NCBI GenBank assembly: GCA_030622545.1
Contig: JAUXGA010000003.1
Location: 22,748 to 86,747 of the forward strand
Origin: a bacterium
GTDB taxonomy: Bacteria > Electryoneota > RPQS01 > DYHQ01
DNA length: 64,000 nt
Direction: 5' to 3'
A model generated the notes under the pieces. That model ran no database searches. It was not told the origin of the DNA and worked only from the letters and a program-made list of their open reading frames with translations. Below are positions 19,101 to 27,945 of this stretch, one piece after another. A program made the position numbers and the translations under genes. Position 1 is the stretch's first letter. Each line of letters opens with the position of its first letter.

Positions 19101-19549
19101 AGGTCGCGCGGATTGATGGGTTTCAAATCCTCAGCGACTTCACGCCCCGCTTCTAAAATCAAATCCACCGAATAGCCTTCGCGATTATCGTCCACCCGCC
19201 GCAAGAGCTGCAGCGCGTTGAGCACGCGGTCCCGGACAGCCGGCAGCCGCTCGGCAAAACGCGACGCGAGAAGTTCATCGGTCGGAGGAAGAAGAATTCG
19301 TTTCACAATCGGCCAGACGAGTCCATAGCCGAGCACGGCGATAGTTCCGATTACCCACAACACAAGCAGCACCAGACGCCCGTCTCCCGGCAGGCGGAAG
19401 ATGGCTTCGAGGACTGTGATAAAAATCGCCAGCACTAAAATCCCTGCAACAGCGCCAAAGATGCCCGCCCGGAGTCGCGTGCCAAACGCCGCCCGGCGCA
19501 GACTCGCTATCCATCCCCGAATCGTCAATAGAATCTCTTGTGCGCCCAT
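16133..19549 (-). CDS. DUF4175-family membrane protein with long coiled coil
   Basis: The protein has 1,138 residues. Two transmembrane segments lie near the N terminus (AGIFGAVAGILVLAIFITVL and LVLLVLWVIGTIAVLGYGLV), with a third at about 165-190. A beta-rich extracytoplasmic part covers roughly 200-520. From about 540 onward is a very long Glu/Gln/Met-rich coiled coil. Two Cys clusters interrupt it (CQKSGCKKRGRK, and CSNCNSSCNSATG with a later Cys). The family is often found near DUF4159 and MoxR-type genes; a DUF4159 gene lies at 28647. The role is unknown. Confidence 0.8.
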   Translation of the reverse strand: MGAQEILLTIRGWIASLRRAAFGTRLRAGIFGAVAGILVLAIFITVLEAIFRLPGDGRLVLLVLWVIGTIAVLGYGLVWPIVKRILLPPTDELLASRFAERLPAVRDRVLNALQLLRRVDDNREGYSVDLILEAGREVAEDLKPINPRDLPDRKPVRLFGRALLASAALSLLMFALFGGALVSAGERVLNPDEEFASPPPFHLGIQPGSCTVLRGDSLAVTVTATGNVPDEITLERLERGKVASEPVTLKVQQEGVFRYTYRAVTASFIYWAHSGRVKSERYEVSVRELPAVRALSVRLVYPRYTGKSEQKLEENIGDVSALYGTTAHLRIAATKSLTKAFLENFEGKPPVQGDETAVKADTLPLVVEGMRASGKFRVLKSGYYRIRLLDNENLSDRDPILYRVTVRPDEVPVVSLIEPSRDLDVAAGVQVPVVSEATDDYGLTRMRLRYYRTSVFEPDTGDIPLSKFKQIDLPYESIDQAKIRSEYKWDLTPLNMLPEDQVEFFIEVWDNDALKGPKRAESIHRVLRFPSLQEIFEAQERAQEARQISLQDLLDRSRELSEEVDRALEEYKSNPEMTWERKQEIQQMLEEQEAMTQMLEDIAQALERTAEQMQARALFSPETLEKYQELQKLIQEVITPEMREAMQKLQEAMQQANESEIRKAMENFSMTQEQFKDALDRTLNILKQLQIEQKMDEITRRLDELANRQDALNEKQENAPPEDADKLAAEQEKLAKEMRDIEKASKELEKLMKETPKTPQEDMEQFNEEMQQANIPQEMQKNAEAMSQCQKSGCKKRGRKMSRQLTQMANSMRNMKKKMVQEQLAEIKKALETARDELLRLSERQENLWENTQTMPSNSPRLDGAGEEQQDISAALERVSKALAEVAKRTLFVTPQISAAMWQASMDMQRSMNATQQRNPRSAAHHQRQAMASLNKSLKEVSNSCSNCNSSCNSATGMNQMCNKAGQMAGQQMSINQGTESLMQQGNPSSMSMGQQAAMQRLAGEQEALGKAAEQLAAEAASSRQTLGKLGEMGKEMREIAEDLRDRNVTARTRERQERIVSRLLDFQRSAREREFKPQRRAQTGVDMVRATPPPISPEAGRDELRQDLLRALDSKFVRDYEVLIRQYFDALGKMQTQ

Positions 19550-19568
19550 AATCTCACCTCTTTCATCT

Positions 19569-19607
19569 ATTCCGCCAAACTGGGCACGTGAGACACGCGC
19601 CGCGGCG
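19569..19607 (+). repeat. Possible degenerate A element
   Basis: It begins TTCCGCC, holds CGTG-AGA-CACG as a small hairpin and ends CGCGGCG. It fits the A outline only loosely. It lies in the 137-base gap between the DUF4175 and TonB-receptor genes. Confidence 0.3.
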
Positions 19608-19686
19608 ATTTCTCTGTCCTGAGGGATTCATTCTCATCAACCGTTTTGGATTTAGGACAATAAAATTTCTCAATAGAAGTAAAAAA

Positions 19687-22116
19687 TCAGAACTCTTCTT
19701 CTTCAGAATCTTCCTGATTGCGTTCCAGGTCTCGATTCCGTTCAGATTTATAGTTATTGAAATTGTAACTCAGACTTAATATGGCCATAGGGGCTTTGCG
19801 AGTGAAACGTCTGTAGTTATAGAAATCTGTTCCCTCGGATATTGATTCATATTCCGCCGTTGCAAACACGTCTCTGATCTGCAGAGTGGCCGAAAGAGTT
19901 CGATCAAAGAAATCCTTGCGAACTGCGAGGTTAGCCCTAAAGAAACCTTCGCGTCGTCCCTGAGAGGAAATGGTTGGACTGTTATAGATGCCATTGATCT
20001 GAATTCGTACAGCTTTAGGGAATTTGAAGGTATTCTTCATGCGCACGTCCCACGTGAAGCTCTCCTCCGAAAAAGATTCCTCGTGCAATTTTCCCTCAAT
20101 ACGATGGTTATAAAGATTTCCCAGAAGATTAATGTTCCACGCTTTGAGAGGTGTCCAGTTGAGCATATACTCTGTCCCAAAAACGTAGTCCCTGCCCACA
20201 TTCTCGACACTGCGGAGAGTAATATTCTCAGCATAGACACTTCGAACGAATTCGATCCTGTTATGAGTAATCCGATAATAGGCTTCCAAGGTTAAAAGAC
20301 TGCGGCCCAAAAATGTCTGATATCCCGCTTCATAAGAGTCGATATATTCCGGTTGAAGAGCCGGATTTCCTTGCCGGACCGTATAAGCATCTGACCATGT
20401 TTCGAACGGTTCAAGAAACCAGCTCCTCGGGCGCTGTATCCGACGAGTATAGCTGGCCATCAATTGCCTCTCTCCTGACCATTGTCGGGAAAGGTGAACC
20501 GTTGGGAAAACATCCCACCGATCAATACTGAATTTCGCATTCTCGTCAACAAGTTCAATCATGCGATAGGTGTATTCACCACGAATCCCGCCTTGATATC
20601 CGAAAACGCCCAGTTTACCCGAATACATCGTGTACACTGCATGGATATTGCGTGTATAATCCGACGTATGACTGAACTGAGGCCGAAACTCGTATCGCGC
20701 GAGCAGCGAGTCATATTCATATAATTCGTTAATATTCTCGGACTGACCAAGTCTGCTCTGATAGCCAGCTTCAAGTTTTTTGTCTCCGCGAAAGGGCCGT
20801 ATGTAGTCAAGCTTCAATCGAGTTCGCCGGGCTGGACCTTCTTCGGTTGCTCGTTGTCCGGACGAAACTGTTCCATCTTGATCGATAAGTTCGTTCATGG
20901 TCTCTTCATCACCATTCCGGTCGCTGAATATCGCTTGAGCTGTTATCTCATGCCCTTTCCTTGCAAATTGGCGCTGGTAATCCATGTTAACAGAATAAAA
21001 ATCTCCGGCTCTCTCCGTAATATTTTGACTGGTATAAAGAGAATGATCGACTCCCGGTTCTGACCATTCGTCGTGCTCGAGTTGCGAACTCCTTTCCATC
21101 GCTCTGTCGCCATATCGGAATCCAAGATTCAGCACATCCTTCGAGCTCAGATTCAAACCAATACCGCCACGCATGCCGTAAAACGTTCTCCCTCTTCGCC
21201 TGTCACCACTGGAAAAAATATATGAGGTGGAATTGTTTTGAAACGTCCGGTTTTCGGTCTTCGACGTCCCCGGAGAAAATCTCCTGTTATGGTCACCGCC
21301 GAGGAGAAGATTGAAGCTGTTTGTACGGCGATTGAGCAAGATATCACCACCATGTCTGTCGTCAAATCCTCCGCTGACGTTCAAAATCCCGCTGATCCCC
21401 TGAGGCCGGCTCTTCTTCATGACGATATTAATGATGCCGGAAGTACCGTCCGGATCATACTTGGCAGAAGGATTGGTGATGATCTCAATGCTCTCGATGG
21501 TACTGGCCGGTATCTGCGTCAGCGCGTCATTCGGTTCCAGGATTGACGGTCGACCATCAATCAATACAGTAAAATTAGAGCTCCCGCGAAGTTTGACATT
21601 GCCTTCAATATCAACCGTCACCGACGGCGCGTTTTCAAGAACATCAACGGCCGTACCTGCGATTGTCGTGTACTGCCGGGCGACATTAATCACTTTTTTG
21701 TCTATCTGGTATTCCAGAGCCGGTCGCTCACCCAGAACCGTCACTTCATCAAGCGAAACCGATGTCCGCACCAGCGCTATATCACCCAGATCCACTCGAG
21801 GCTGCCCTCGTTTCACTTCAATCCCATGAATTGTTCGCACTGAGTAACCGATGAAACTTATCCGGATGAAATAGGAACCGGGTCTAATCCTCATCAATTG
21901 AAATTGTCCTCTTTTATCCGTGACCGCACCGGTGACTTGAGTACTGTCATCGCTATCGAACAATATCGCAGTTGCGTATTCAATAGGTGTCTGCAGATCA
22001 GAATCCACTGCATGGCCGACAAGGATGTTGCCAGGATGAGGCTGCGCATCGACCAAAGATATACAAATGGTCATTATGAGTATCACAAAGAGCGTCATCA
22101 AAATTGGGTTCTTCAT
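19687..22116 (-). CDS. TonB-dependent receptor / outer-membrane beta-barrel protein
   Basis: The protein has 809 residues with a signal peptide (MKNPILMTLFVILIMTICIS). Residues ~30-110 are a carboxypeptidase-regulatory-like domain (GHAVDSDLQTPIEYATAIL, TDKRGQFQLMRIRPGSYFI). A plug domain follows (VTVLGERPALEYQIDKKVI, VLIDGRPSI, IPASTIESIEIITNPSAKYD). The remainder is a barrel with alternating aromatic strands (RPRSWFLEPFETWSDAYTVR). It ends in an unusual Glu-rich tail (EEEF). The plug resembles the outer-membrane beta-barrel 3 group of Bacteroidota. Substrate is unknown. A perfect DnaA-box sequence sits 7 bases upstream of the start. Confidence 0.9.
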   Translation of the reverse strand: MKNPILMTLFVILIMTICISLVDAQPHPGNILVGHAVDSDLQTPIEYATAILFDSDDSTQVTGAVTDKRGQFQLMRIRPGSYFIRISFIGYSVRTIHGIEVKRGQPRVDLGDIALVRTSVSLDEVTVLGERPALEYQIDKKVINVARQYTTIAGTAVDVLENAPSVTVDIEGNVKLRGSSNFTVLIDGRPSILEPNDALTQIPASTIESIEIITNPSAKYDPDGTSGIINIVMKKSRPQGISGILNVSGGFDDRHGGDILLNRRTNSFNLLLGGDHNRRFSPGTSKTENRTFQNNSTSYIFSSGDRRRGRTFYGMRGGIGLNLSSKDVLNLGFRYGDRAMERSSQLEHDEWSEPGVDHSLYTSQNITERAGDFYSVNMDYQRQFARKGHEITAQAIFSDRNGDEETMNELIDQDGTVSSGQRATEEGPARRTRLKLDYIRPFRGDKKLEAGYQSRLGQSENINELYEYDSLLARYEFRPQFSHTSDYTRNIHAVYTMYSGKLGVFGYQGGIRGEYTYRMIELVDENAKFSIDRWDVFPTVHLSRQWSGERQLMASYTRRIQRPRSWFLEPFETWSDAYTVRQGNPALQPEYIDSYEAGYQTFLGRSLLTLEAYYRITHNRIEFVRSVYAENITLRSVENVGRDYVFGTEYMLNWTPLKAWNINLLGNLYNHRIEGKLHEESFSEESFTWDVRMKNTFKFPKAVRIQINGIYNSPTISSQGRREGFFRANLAVRKDFFDRTLSATLQIRDVFATAEYESISEGTDFYNYRRFTRKAPMAILSLSYNFNNYKSERNRDLERNQEDSEEEEF

Positions 22117-22122
22117 ATTATC

Positions 22123-22131
22123 TTATCCACA
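22123..22131 (+). other. DnaA-box sequence upstream of the TonB receptor
   Basis: A perfect TTATCCACA starts 7 bases upstream of the receptor start codon, far from oriC. It could bind DnaA and couple transcription to replication, or be chance. Confidence 0.4.
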
Positions 22132-22285
22132 CTTCAACGATTGAGCGTCATTAGCAATATTCTGATCGATTGTTTTACCTACACCTCATGAGAGCACGGC
22201 TTTTACACTGTTTGAAATCAAGCACGGAAGATTCATCACTGTCCACAATCATCATCGCCTCGCGTAAGGTATTCTCACCGAAAAT

Positions 22286-22321
22286 CCTCGCCGCGCGTGG
22301 GTGCCCTCACCCCGCGCGAGG
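22286..22321 (-). repeat. Palindromic element B
   Basis: On the plus strand it runs from CCTCGCCGCGCG through GGGTG-CCCT-CACCC to CGCGCGAGG. It is a near-perfect hairpin only 2 bases beyond the stop of the next gene. ATTTT follows the stem on the minus strand, so it may also terminate transcription. Confidence 0.7.
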
Positions 22322-22323
22322 TA

Positions 22324-23943
22324 TTATTTCAACAACACCATCTTCCTCGTCTGCACAAAATCCCCCGCTTTCATCCGGCACAGATATACGCCGGATGGCA
22401 AACCATCTGCATCCCATGAAACCGTATAAGAACCTGCCGGAATCCGTCCTTGATCCAACGTGGCTTCTTCCTGTCCCAGAAGATTGAAAACCTTCACGGA
22501 AACATGCGCCGTTTGCTTCACATCATATCGAATCGTTGTCGTCGAATTGAAAGGATTCGGCCAGTTCGGATGAAGAACATAGCTCACCGGCGGCAACAGC
22601 GCAATTCCTCCTACATCGAGCTGGTCAAAGTAAAACGCTCCGATATCGGCGACGGTTGTGTCCGGGTCGAGAGGTAAATCCGGATCTCCGGCATCAATGC
22701 AGGGCGAACCCAGCGCGAGATGATAGTCTCTCTCGGCTGTATCGGCGAACACCGGGTTCAGGAAAATGTTGAAATACGAATCGCACGGGTCTCCGTTCGC
22801 ATTCGTCGTCGAAATATTTCCGATGCCAGGCGGCCCTTGAGACGAGTCCTGATTATAATACGAAATCTCTCCGCCAATGTTGCCGAAGATATCGCAATAC
22901 TCGATCTGGCTGCTGCTGCAATCCTGATAAAAATAGAGCCCTGTGCCTTCCGTAAAAGCGATAATCGTGCTGTTTAACACCGGTGAAGCATGCCGGCAAC
23001 TGACGCCGCCGCCGAAACTTGCCGAATCACCGACAATCGTACACCGCGTAATCATCGGCGATGAGTTTTCTCCGCAATAGATTCCGCCGCCAAAATCCGC
23101 TGAGTTGTCACGAATGACACAGTGCGCAATTGTCGGCGACGCGCCATCGCCGCAATAAATTGCGCCGCCCAATTCCGCTGTATTTCCGAAGAACGTGCAA
23201 TGCGAAATCGTCGGTGAAGAATCCCATTCGATACCGATTCCACCTCCGAAGCGCGCTGTGTTGTCTTGGAAAGTACAATTTGTTATCGTGGGAGAAGCTC
23301 CGATGCATTGTATTCCCCCTCCTCCAAGATTCGGATGACTTCCGTATTGAATATCGCAATACGCTAAGCTACAGCCGGAACTCCCTACACCATTGAAACG
23401 GATATTTTTCCAATAGTCGGGATTCAACAGGGGAAGCGTGGTGAAGATAATGGAATCTTGAGGAGTCCCCTGTGCCAGAAGCGTGCCTTCGATTTCAAAC
23501 GAATAAAGCCCGGCAAAACGGAAAGCCGTCCCCGGAACCAGACGCAATGTATCCCCAAAGTTAACAGAGATGTCGTCAAAGATGATAAATCCGCCGGGCC
23601 CGAGCGTGCCACTTAAGACTCCCGAAAGAGGCATCCCAAACAGCAGCGTTATCGGCGGCATTGTCGTATCCGCGAGTAGCATCAGGTAATCAATTTGAAC
23701 CGGTAAGTAACTATCGCGACTGTACACCACGTCATAGATGCCCGGAATAATATCAATACTGAAATAGCCTGACGAAAGCGTTTCTGTCGAATCGGTCACC
23801 GCCGAGGGAGTGATTTCGAGAAACTTCACTGTGCTTCCGGAATGATCGCTTGCTCCTTCAAGGTAGCAATAACCATCTATGAGAATTGCAAAGCTCGCTG
23901 ACGCGAAGAAAAAAAAGATCAATATTATGCAGAGGTATCTCAT
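22324..23943 (-). CDS. Beta-helix cargo protein with type IX sorting domain (1)
   Basis: The protein has 539 residues. A signal peptide (MRYLCIILIFFFFASASFA) leads to a CnaB-like beta domain to about residue 95. A right-handed parallel beta-helix follows, built of repeats such as ASPTITNCTFQDNTARFGGG with GGG turns and repeated Cys. The C terminus is a type IX sorting domain (HPNWPNPFNSTTTIRYDVK, ending KMVLLK). It lies 13 bases downstream of a paralogue, so the two are probably cotranscribed. It is likely a surface or secreted protein; no ligand or enzymatic motif is visible. Confidence 0.88.
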   Translation of the reverse strand: MRYLCIILIFFFFASASFAILIDGYCYLEGASDHSGSTVKFLEITPSAVTDSTETLSSGYFSIDIIPGIYDVVYSRDSYLPVQIDYLMLLADTTMPPITLLFGMPLSGVLSGTLGPGGFIIFDDISVNFGDTLRLVPGTAFRFAGLYSFEIEGTLLAQGTPQDSIIFTTLPLLNPDYWKNIRFNGVGSSGCSLAYCDIQYGSHPNLGGGGIQCIGASPTITNCTFQDNTARFGGGIGIEWDSSPTISHCTFFGNTAELGGAIYCGDGASPTIAHCVIRDNSADFGGGIYCGENSSPMITRCTIVGDSASFGGGVSCRHASPVLNSTIIAFTEGTGLYFYQDCSSSQIEYCDIFGNIGGEISYYNQDSSQGPPGIGNISTTNANGDPCDSYFNIFLNPVFADTAERDYHLALGSPCIDAGDPDLPLDPDTTVADIGAFYFDQLDVGGIALLPPVSYVLHPNWPNPFNSTTTIRYDVKQTAHVSVKVFNLLGQEEATLDQGRIPAGSYTVSWDADGLPSGVYLCRMKAGDFVQTRKMVLLK

Positions 23944-23955
23944 GGTATCAGCAGG

Positions 23956-26082
23956 CTATTTTACCAGCACCAATTTTCGCGTCTGCGTAAATCCCGGCGC
24001 TTCCATATGACACAAGTAAATCCCTGAAGAAAAATCGGACGCGTCCCAAACTGCCCTGTAAAAACCGGGTTGGATTGTGCCGCGAACAAGAATAGCGACT
24101 TCCCGACCTAACACGTCGAAGACCTTCAGCAAGACATATCCCGTTTCCTTCACATCATATCGAATCACCGTCGTCGGATTGAACGGATTCGGATAATTCT
24201 GATGAAGCACAAACTCCTCAGGAACAAGCTCGACCTCCGGAGGAAAAAAGGCAAAACGCGGCGTGCTTTCAATTATCGTATCAGGACGATGTGAATGAGC
24301 TTCCACCCACCATTCGACGGACAAACCTTGCGTCAACTCCAGCTCGCCCACATTCACAATCCAGCAGGAATTCAGACCCGCAACATAGGTAAGAGATGTG
24401 TCAAGTGACGCCAATCGCAACGTATAATCAACAGTATCCCACGGGTCCGGATCCCGGGCCGCATCCCAGCAGAAATCGATTCCGCCGAAGGGAAGCACCG
24501 AACCATCCTCGGGCTCAACAAGCGCAAAGCTGTCCGGCGATTCAGGAGGATACGTATGAAACATCAGCGTATCGCTGGCCCATGTTCCCGGTGTTCCGAT
24601 GTCCGACGCGTGCACCGTCCAGTAATAGGTGTGAGATTCAGGCAGACCGGTCGGGTGAAAAAGCGGGGGCACAAGTCCGGAGACGATTTCCCAAGCTGTG
24701 GAAAAACCCTCCAGCGTATCTACCCACACTTCATAGCGAACAGTGTCATTCGCATTCGTATCAAGTGCCGCTTCCCAAGCCAGCACTGTATTCTCAGTGA
24801 GATACGTTCCCCACGGAGGAGAAAGAAGAAAAAATGCCGATGGCGGCCGAGATCCTTGATCAATCGAAAAAGGACCCATATCGATAATCGTGCCGTCGTA
24901 GTCGTGCGGCAAACGCGGGTCTCCTGCATCAACACATGGAGAACTCGCCTGAATGTGATAAATCCTCGCCGCCGCGTCGATAAACATCGGGTCCTCGGAG
25001 ATGTTAAGATAAGTATCGCAAGAGTCTCCGTTTATGTTCGTCGTGATAAACAGACCGAGAATGATCGGAAGTTCTCCAACAAAATTCCCGCCGCTGTTTT
25101 CAAAAAGATCACAATATTCAATCCGGCTCTCCGAACCGTCATCATGAAAGTAAATCCCCTCACCTTCGGAAAAAGCGATAATCGTGCTGTTGATTACGGG
25201 TGATGATCCAAAACTGAAGATGCCTCCTCCAAGAGAATCTGCAGCATTGTTGCTGAGAGTGCAGCGAGTTAGCGTCACCGACGACGCTTGTATATGCACA
25301 CCACCCCCAAAGCGACTCGCCGAATTCCCGCTGATGACGCATCGCGTGAATTCCGCGGTTGACTCATGGTTATATATCCCGCCGCCGGCGGCGATGGTGT
25401 CACTTGCCGTATTATCACTGATCGTGCAATTAGTAAATACCAACGAGGAGCCGCCGGTGAACACACCGCTGCCGTGGCTGACCGATGTATTCCGATTTAT
25501 GGCACAATTCGTAAAGGGTATGGTTGTTGTCTCATAGCAAAATACCCCGCCGCCCTTTCCATCGGCTTGATTGTCACTGATAGCGCAATTGATAAAACTC
25601 GGCGACGACCGGAAGCAGCACACACCTCCACCGTCCCTGTCAGCGGCATTATTTCGGATAGTGCAATAGTAGAATATCGGAGAACCTCTGCAGTACGCGC
25701 CTCCGCCGGAAGAATCCGCCCCCGGGCCAGAGGCGCGACTATTCTCGATGCGGCAGAATGCCAGTGAACATGCATGCGCGGAACTGGAAAACCGCAAACC
25801 GCGCCACCGATCAGGATAGGCGACGGTGTCTGTCGTAAAGATGACAGGCTCGGATACCGTGCCTTTCCCTATAATCGTTCCATCGATATGAAACGGAAAC
25901 GGCCCCCTAAAATCAAAGGTAGTTCCGTGCTGAACCACCAGCGTATCACCGGCGGCGACATAAATCGTATCATCGACACTAAACGTACCCGGGCCAAGCG
26001 TACCGCTGAGACTATCCACAAGCTGACCGAAGCTCATCGGAACGAAACTAAGCAACAGCAATATGACGCAAAGCGGTTTCAT
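23956..26082 (-). CDS. Beta-helix cargo protein with type IX sorting domain (2)
   Basis: The protein has 708 residues from the ATG at 26082, where the signal peptide MKPLCVILLLLSFVPMSFG begins. The 29 upstream in-frame codons are read from palindromic repeat sequence and are probably untranslated. A parallel beta-helix (repeats like FTNCTISDNTASD) covers about residues 90-330. Two fibronectin-like domains follow (HTYYWTVHASDIG; GGIDFCWDAARDPDPWD). The sorting domain is LHQNYPNPFNPTTVIRYDVK, with last residues RKLVLVK. It is the longest of the three tandem paralogues. Confidence 0.87.
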   Translation of the reverse strand: MKPLCVILLLLSFVPMSFGQLVDSLSGTLGPGTFSVDDTIYVAAGDTLVVQHGTTFDFRGPFPFHIDGTIIGKGTVSEPVIFTTDTVAYPDRWRGLRFSSSAHACSLAFCRIENSRASGPGADSSGGGAYCRGSPIFYYCTIRNNAADRDGGGVCCFRSSPSFINCAISDNQADGKGGGVFCYETTTIPFTNCAINRNTSVSHGSGVFTGGSSLVFTNCTISDNTASDTIAAGGGIYNHESTAEFTRCVISGNSASRFGGGVHIQASSVTLTRCTLSNNAADSLGGGIFSFGSSPVINSTIIAFSEGEGIYFHDDGSESRIEYCDLFENSGGNFVGELPIILGLFITTNINGDSCDTYLNISEDPMFIDAAARIYHIQASSPCVDAGDPRLPHDYDGTIIDMGPFSIDQGSRPPSAFFLLSPPWGTYLTENTVLAWEAALDTNANDTVRYEVWVDTLEGFSTAWEIVSGLVPPLFHPTGLPESHTYYWTVHASDIGTPGTWASDTLMFHTYPPESPDSFALVEPEDGSVLPFGGIDFCWDAARDPDPWDTVDYTLRLASLDTSLTYVAGLNSCWIVNVGELELTQGLSVEWWVEAHSHRPDTIIESTPRFAFFPPEVELVPEEFVLHQNYPNPFNPTTVIRYDVKETGYVLLKVFDVLGREVAILVRGTIQPGFYRAVWDASDFSSGIYLCHMEAPGFTQTRKLVLVK

Positions 26083-26100
26083 ATCTACCCGGAATGTTGA

Positions 26101-26134
26101 TTCTCCCCCTGCTTGCGGGGGACAGAAGGGGGAG
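26101..26134. repeat. C/G-run hairpin next to elements B and A
   Basis: CTCCCCC and GGGGGA runs alternate (TTCTCCCCCTGCTTGCGGGG, then GGGGGAG), giving two alternative hairpins. With B at 26148 and A at 26183 it fills the 132-base gap between two paralogous genes. Confidence 0.4.
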
Positions 26135-26147
26135 TGTCTTATAGAAA

Positions 26148-26177
26148 CGCCGCGAGTGGGTGCCCTCACCCCTCGCG
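26148..26177 (-). repeat. Palindromic element B
   Basis: On the plus strand it reads CGCCGCGAG, GGGTG-CCCT-CACCC, CCTCGCG. It is nearly identical in its core to 22286 and, inverted, to 29406. Confidence 0.7.
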
Positions 26178-26182
26178 TTTAT

Positions 26183-26213
26183 CGCCGCGATGAATCTCCC
26201 GATTCACCCGGAA
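26183..26213 (-). repeat. Palindromic element A, short form
   Basis: On the minus strand it reads TTCCGGG, TGAATC-GGGA-GATTCA, TCGCGGCG. The arms are perfectly paired. It ends 1 base from the stop codon of the following gene. Confidence 0.75.
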
Positions 26214-26214
26214 T

Positions 26215-27837
26215 CTATTTCAACAATACCATCTTCCGCGTCTGCACAAAATCCGGCGCTTCCATCCGGCAAAAATAAACTCCTGAAGGCAAATCAACAG
26301 CATTCCACGTAACCGTATACGAACCGGCAACGTGTCGCGCGTTTGCCAATGTCACAACTTCTCTGCCAAGCAAATCATAAACCGTTAACCGAACAACTCC
26401 CGTCTGCTTCACATCATACCGAATAGTCGTCATCGGATTAAATGGATTGGGATAGTTTGGGTGAAGTGCGTAGGCTATTGGTAGTAGTGCAGCAGGCGAT
26501 TCGGCATCAACCTGATGGTTATAGAATGCACCTATATCAGCGATTGTGCCGTCTGGGTCGTCCGGCAAATCTGGATCGCCGGCGTCAATACAAGGTGAGC
26601 CTGCCATGAGATGAAGATCACCTGCCGATGTGTCCACAAACATCGGATCAAGCAATATATTATAGTACCGATCGCATAAGTCACCGTTATGGTTTGTCAT
26701 TGATACTTGACCAATATCGGCTGGTCCATTGGACGGATCGCTATCAAAAAAGCTAAATCCACCACCACTATTTCCAAACACATCGCAGTACTGCACGTGA
26801 CTATCTGAACTTCGGTCAAAATAGATTCCGGCCCCTTCAGAAAAGGCTATGATGGTACTGGTGAAGGTGGGCGAAGAAACCTGGCATCGAACACCGCCAC
26901 CACGATCTTGTGCCGTGTTGCCAACAAACGTACAGTTGGAAAAGATTGGATAAGATTCAAAACACGAAGCCCCACCACCGCCGTGCACAGATATGTTTCC
27001 TTTCCACAGACAATGCGAAAAGCTTGGAGAAGAGCCTTCACTACAGCTAATGCCACCACCACGGGCTGCTGAATTATTACTGAAGACACAACTTGTGAAA
27101 ACAAGCAGGGATGTAGTATCACTGCAATCTATCCCCCCACCCTGACCCGCTGTAGAATTGTCACTGATAATACAATTGGTAAAGGTTGGCGAACTGGCTG
27201 CAAACATCGCCCCACCACCCCGGCTGTTTGCCGAGTTGTTATAGATAATGCAGTTAGTAAAAGTGGGTGACGAACCTGTTATAGAATACACACCACCGCC
27301 ATGCGAGTCTGTTGTGTTTCGGCTGATTTCGCAATCCGTGAAGGTTGGAGATGCAGTCAAGCAGAAAATTGCCCCGCCGCCTTGATATGCGTAATTTGAG
27401 CGAAAAGAACAATTGGTAAAAATGGGTGAAGATTGTTCACAATACACGGCGCCGCCACAACGATAACCGTCTTCAGTTCGGGGTACTATACCATTCTTTA
27501 TGACACAATATTCAAGTCTGCTGCCTGAACTGTTGGGCCCATAGAAATATATGCCGCGCCAACGATTTGGATTTGCGATCGTGTCAGTTGTGAAAACAAT
27601 GGTATCGTTTGCTGTCCCTATGGCTGTGAGAACGCCAAGAATTCGAAATGGGTAATAACCGTCAAAGACGAAATTTGTTCCTGGCATAAGGCGAAGACTA
27701 TCACCCTGTTCAACAGAGATAGTGTCAACGACATGGAAGTTTCCGGGACCAAGTGTACCATTTAGCGGTCCAGAAAGCTGCGCAAAGTTCACTTGAGAGA
27801 TGCAAAGCAATAGAAAAAAAGTGAATACATTTCGCAC
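26215..27837 (-). CDS. Beta-helix cargo protein with type IX sorting domain (3)
   Basis: The protein has 540 residues. I chose the GTG at 27837, which has GGAG 8 bases upstream and begins the signal peptide RNVFTFFLLLCISQVNFAQ. The body is a parallel beta-helix with repeats such as SSPTFTNCIIYNNSANSRGG. The sorting domain reads HPNYPNPFNPMTTIRYDVK, with end KMVLLK. It shares the N-terminal LGPGNFHV region with the two genes downstream. This copy looks more AT-rich than paralogue 2, as if it has had a separate history. Confidence 0.88.
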   Translation of the reverse strand: MRNVFTFFLLLCISQVNFAQLSGPLNGTLGPGNFHVVDTISVEQGDSLRLMPGTNFVFDGYYPFRILGVLTAIGTANDTIVFTTDTIANPNRWRGIYFYGPNSSGSRLEYCVIKNGIVPRTEDGYRCGGAVYCEQSSPIFTNCSFRSNYAYQGGGAIFCLTASPTFTDCEISRNTTDSHGGGVYSITGSSPTFTNCIIYNNSANSRGGGAMFAASSPTFTNCIISDNSTAGQGGGIDCSDTTSLLVFTSCVFSNNSAARGGGISCSEGSSPSFSHCLWKGNISVHGGGGASCFESYPIFSNCTFVGNTAQDRGGGVRCQVSSPTFTSTIIAFSEGAGIYFDRSSDSHVQYCDVFGNSGGGFSFFDSDPSNGPADIGQVSMTNHNGDLCDRYYNILLDPMFVDTSAGDLHLMAGSPCIDAGDPDLPDDPDGTIADIGAFYNHQVDAESPAALLPIAYALHPNYPNPFNPMTTIRYDVKQTGVVRLTVYDLLGREVVTLANARHVAGSYTVTWNAVDLPSGVYFCRMEAPDFVQTRKMVLLK

Positions 27838-27945
27838 GTTTTGGTCTCCACCGTTAGTTACAAGCGAACCCAGCAATTCTACTCAGGCCTAAAACTAAGT
27901 TGGGAAGCCGTGTAACTGTTTAGAGATGTTCGACCTCTTCTCGAT

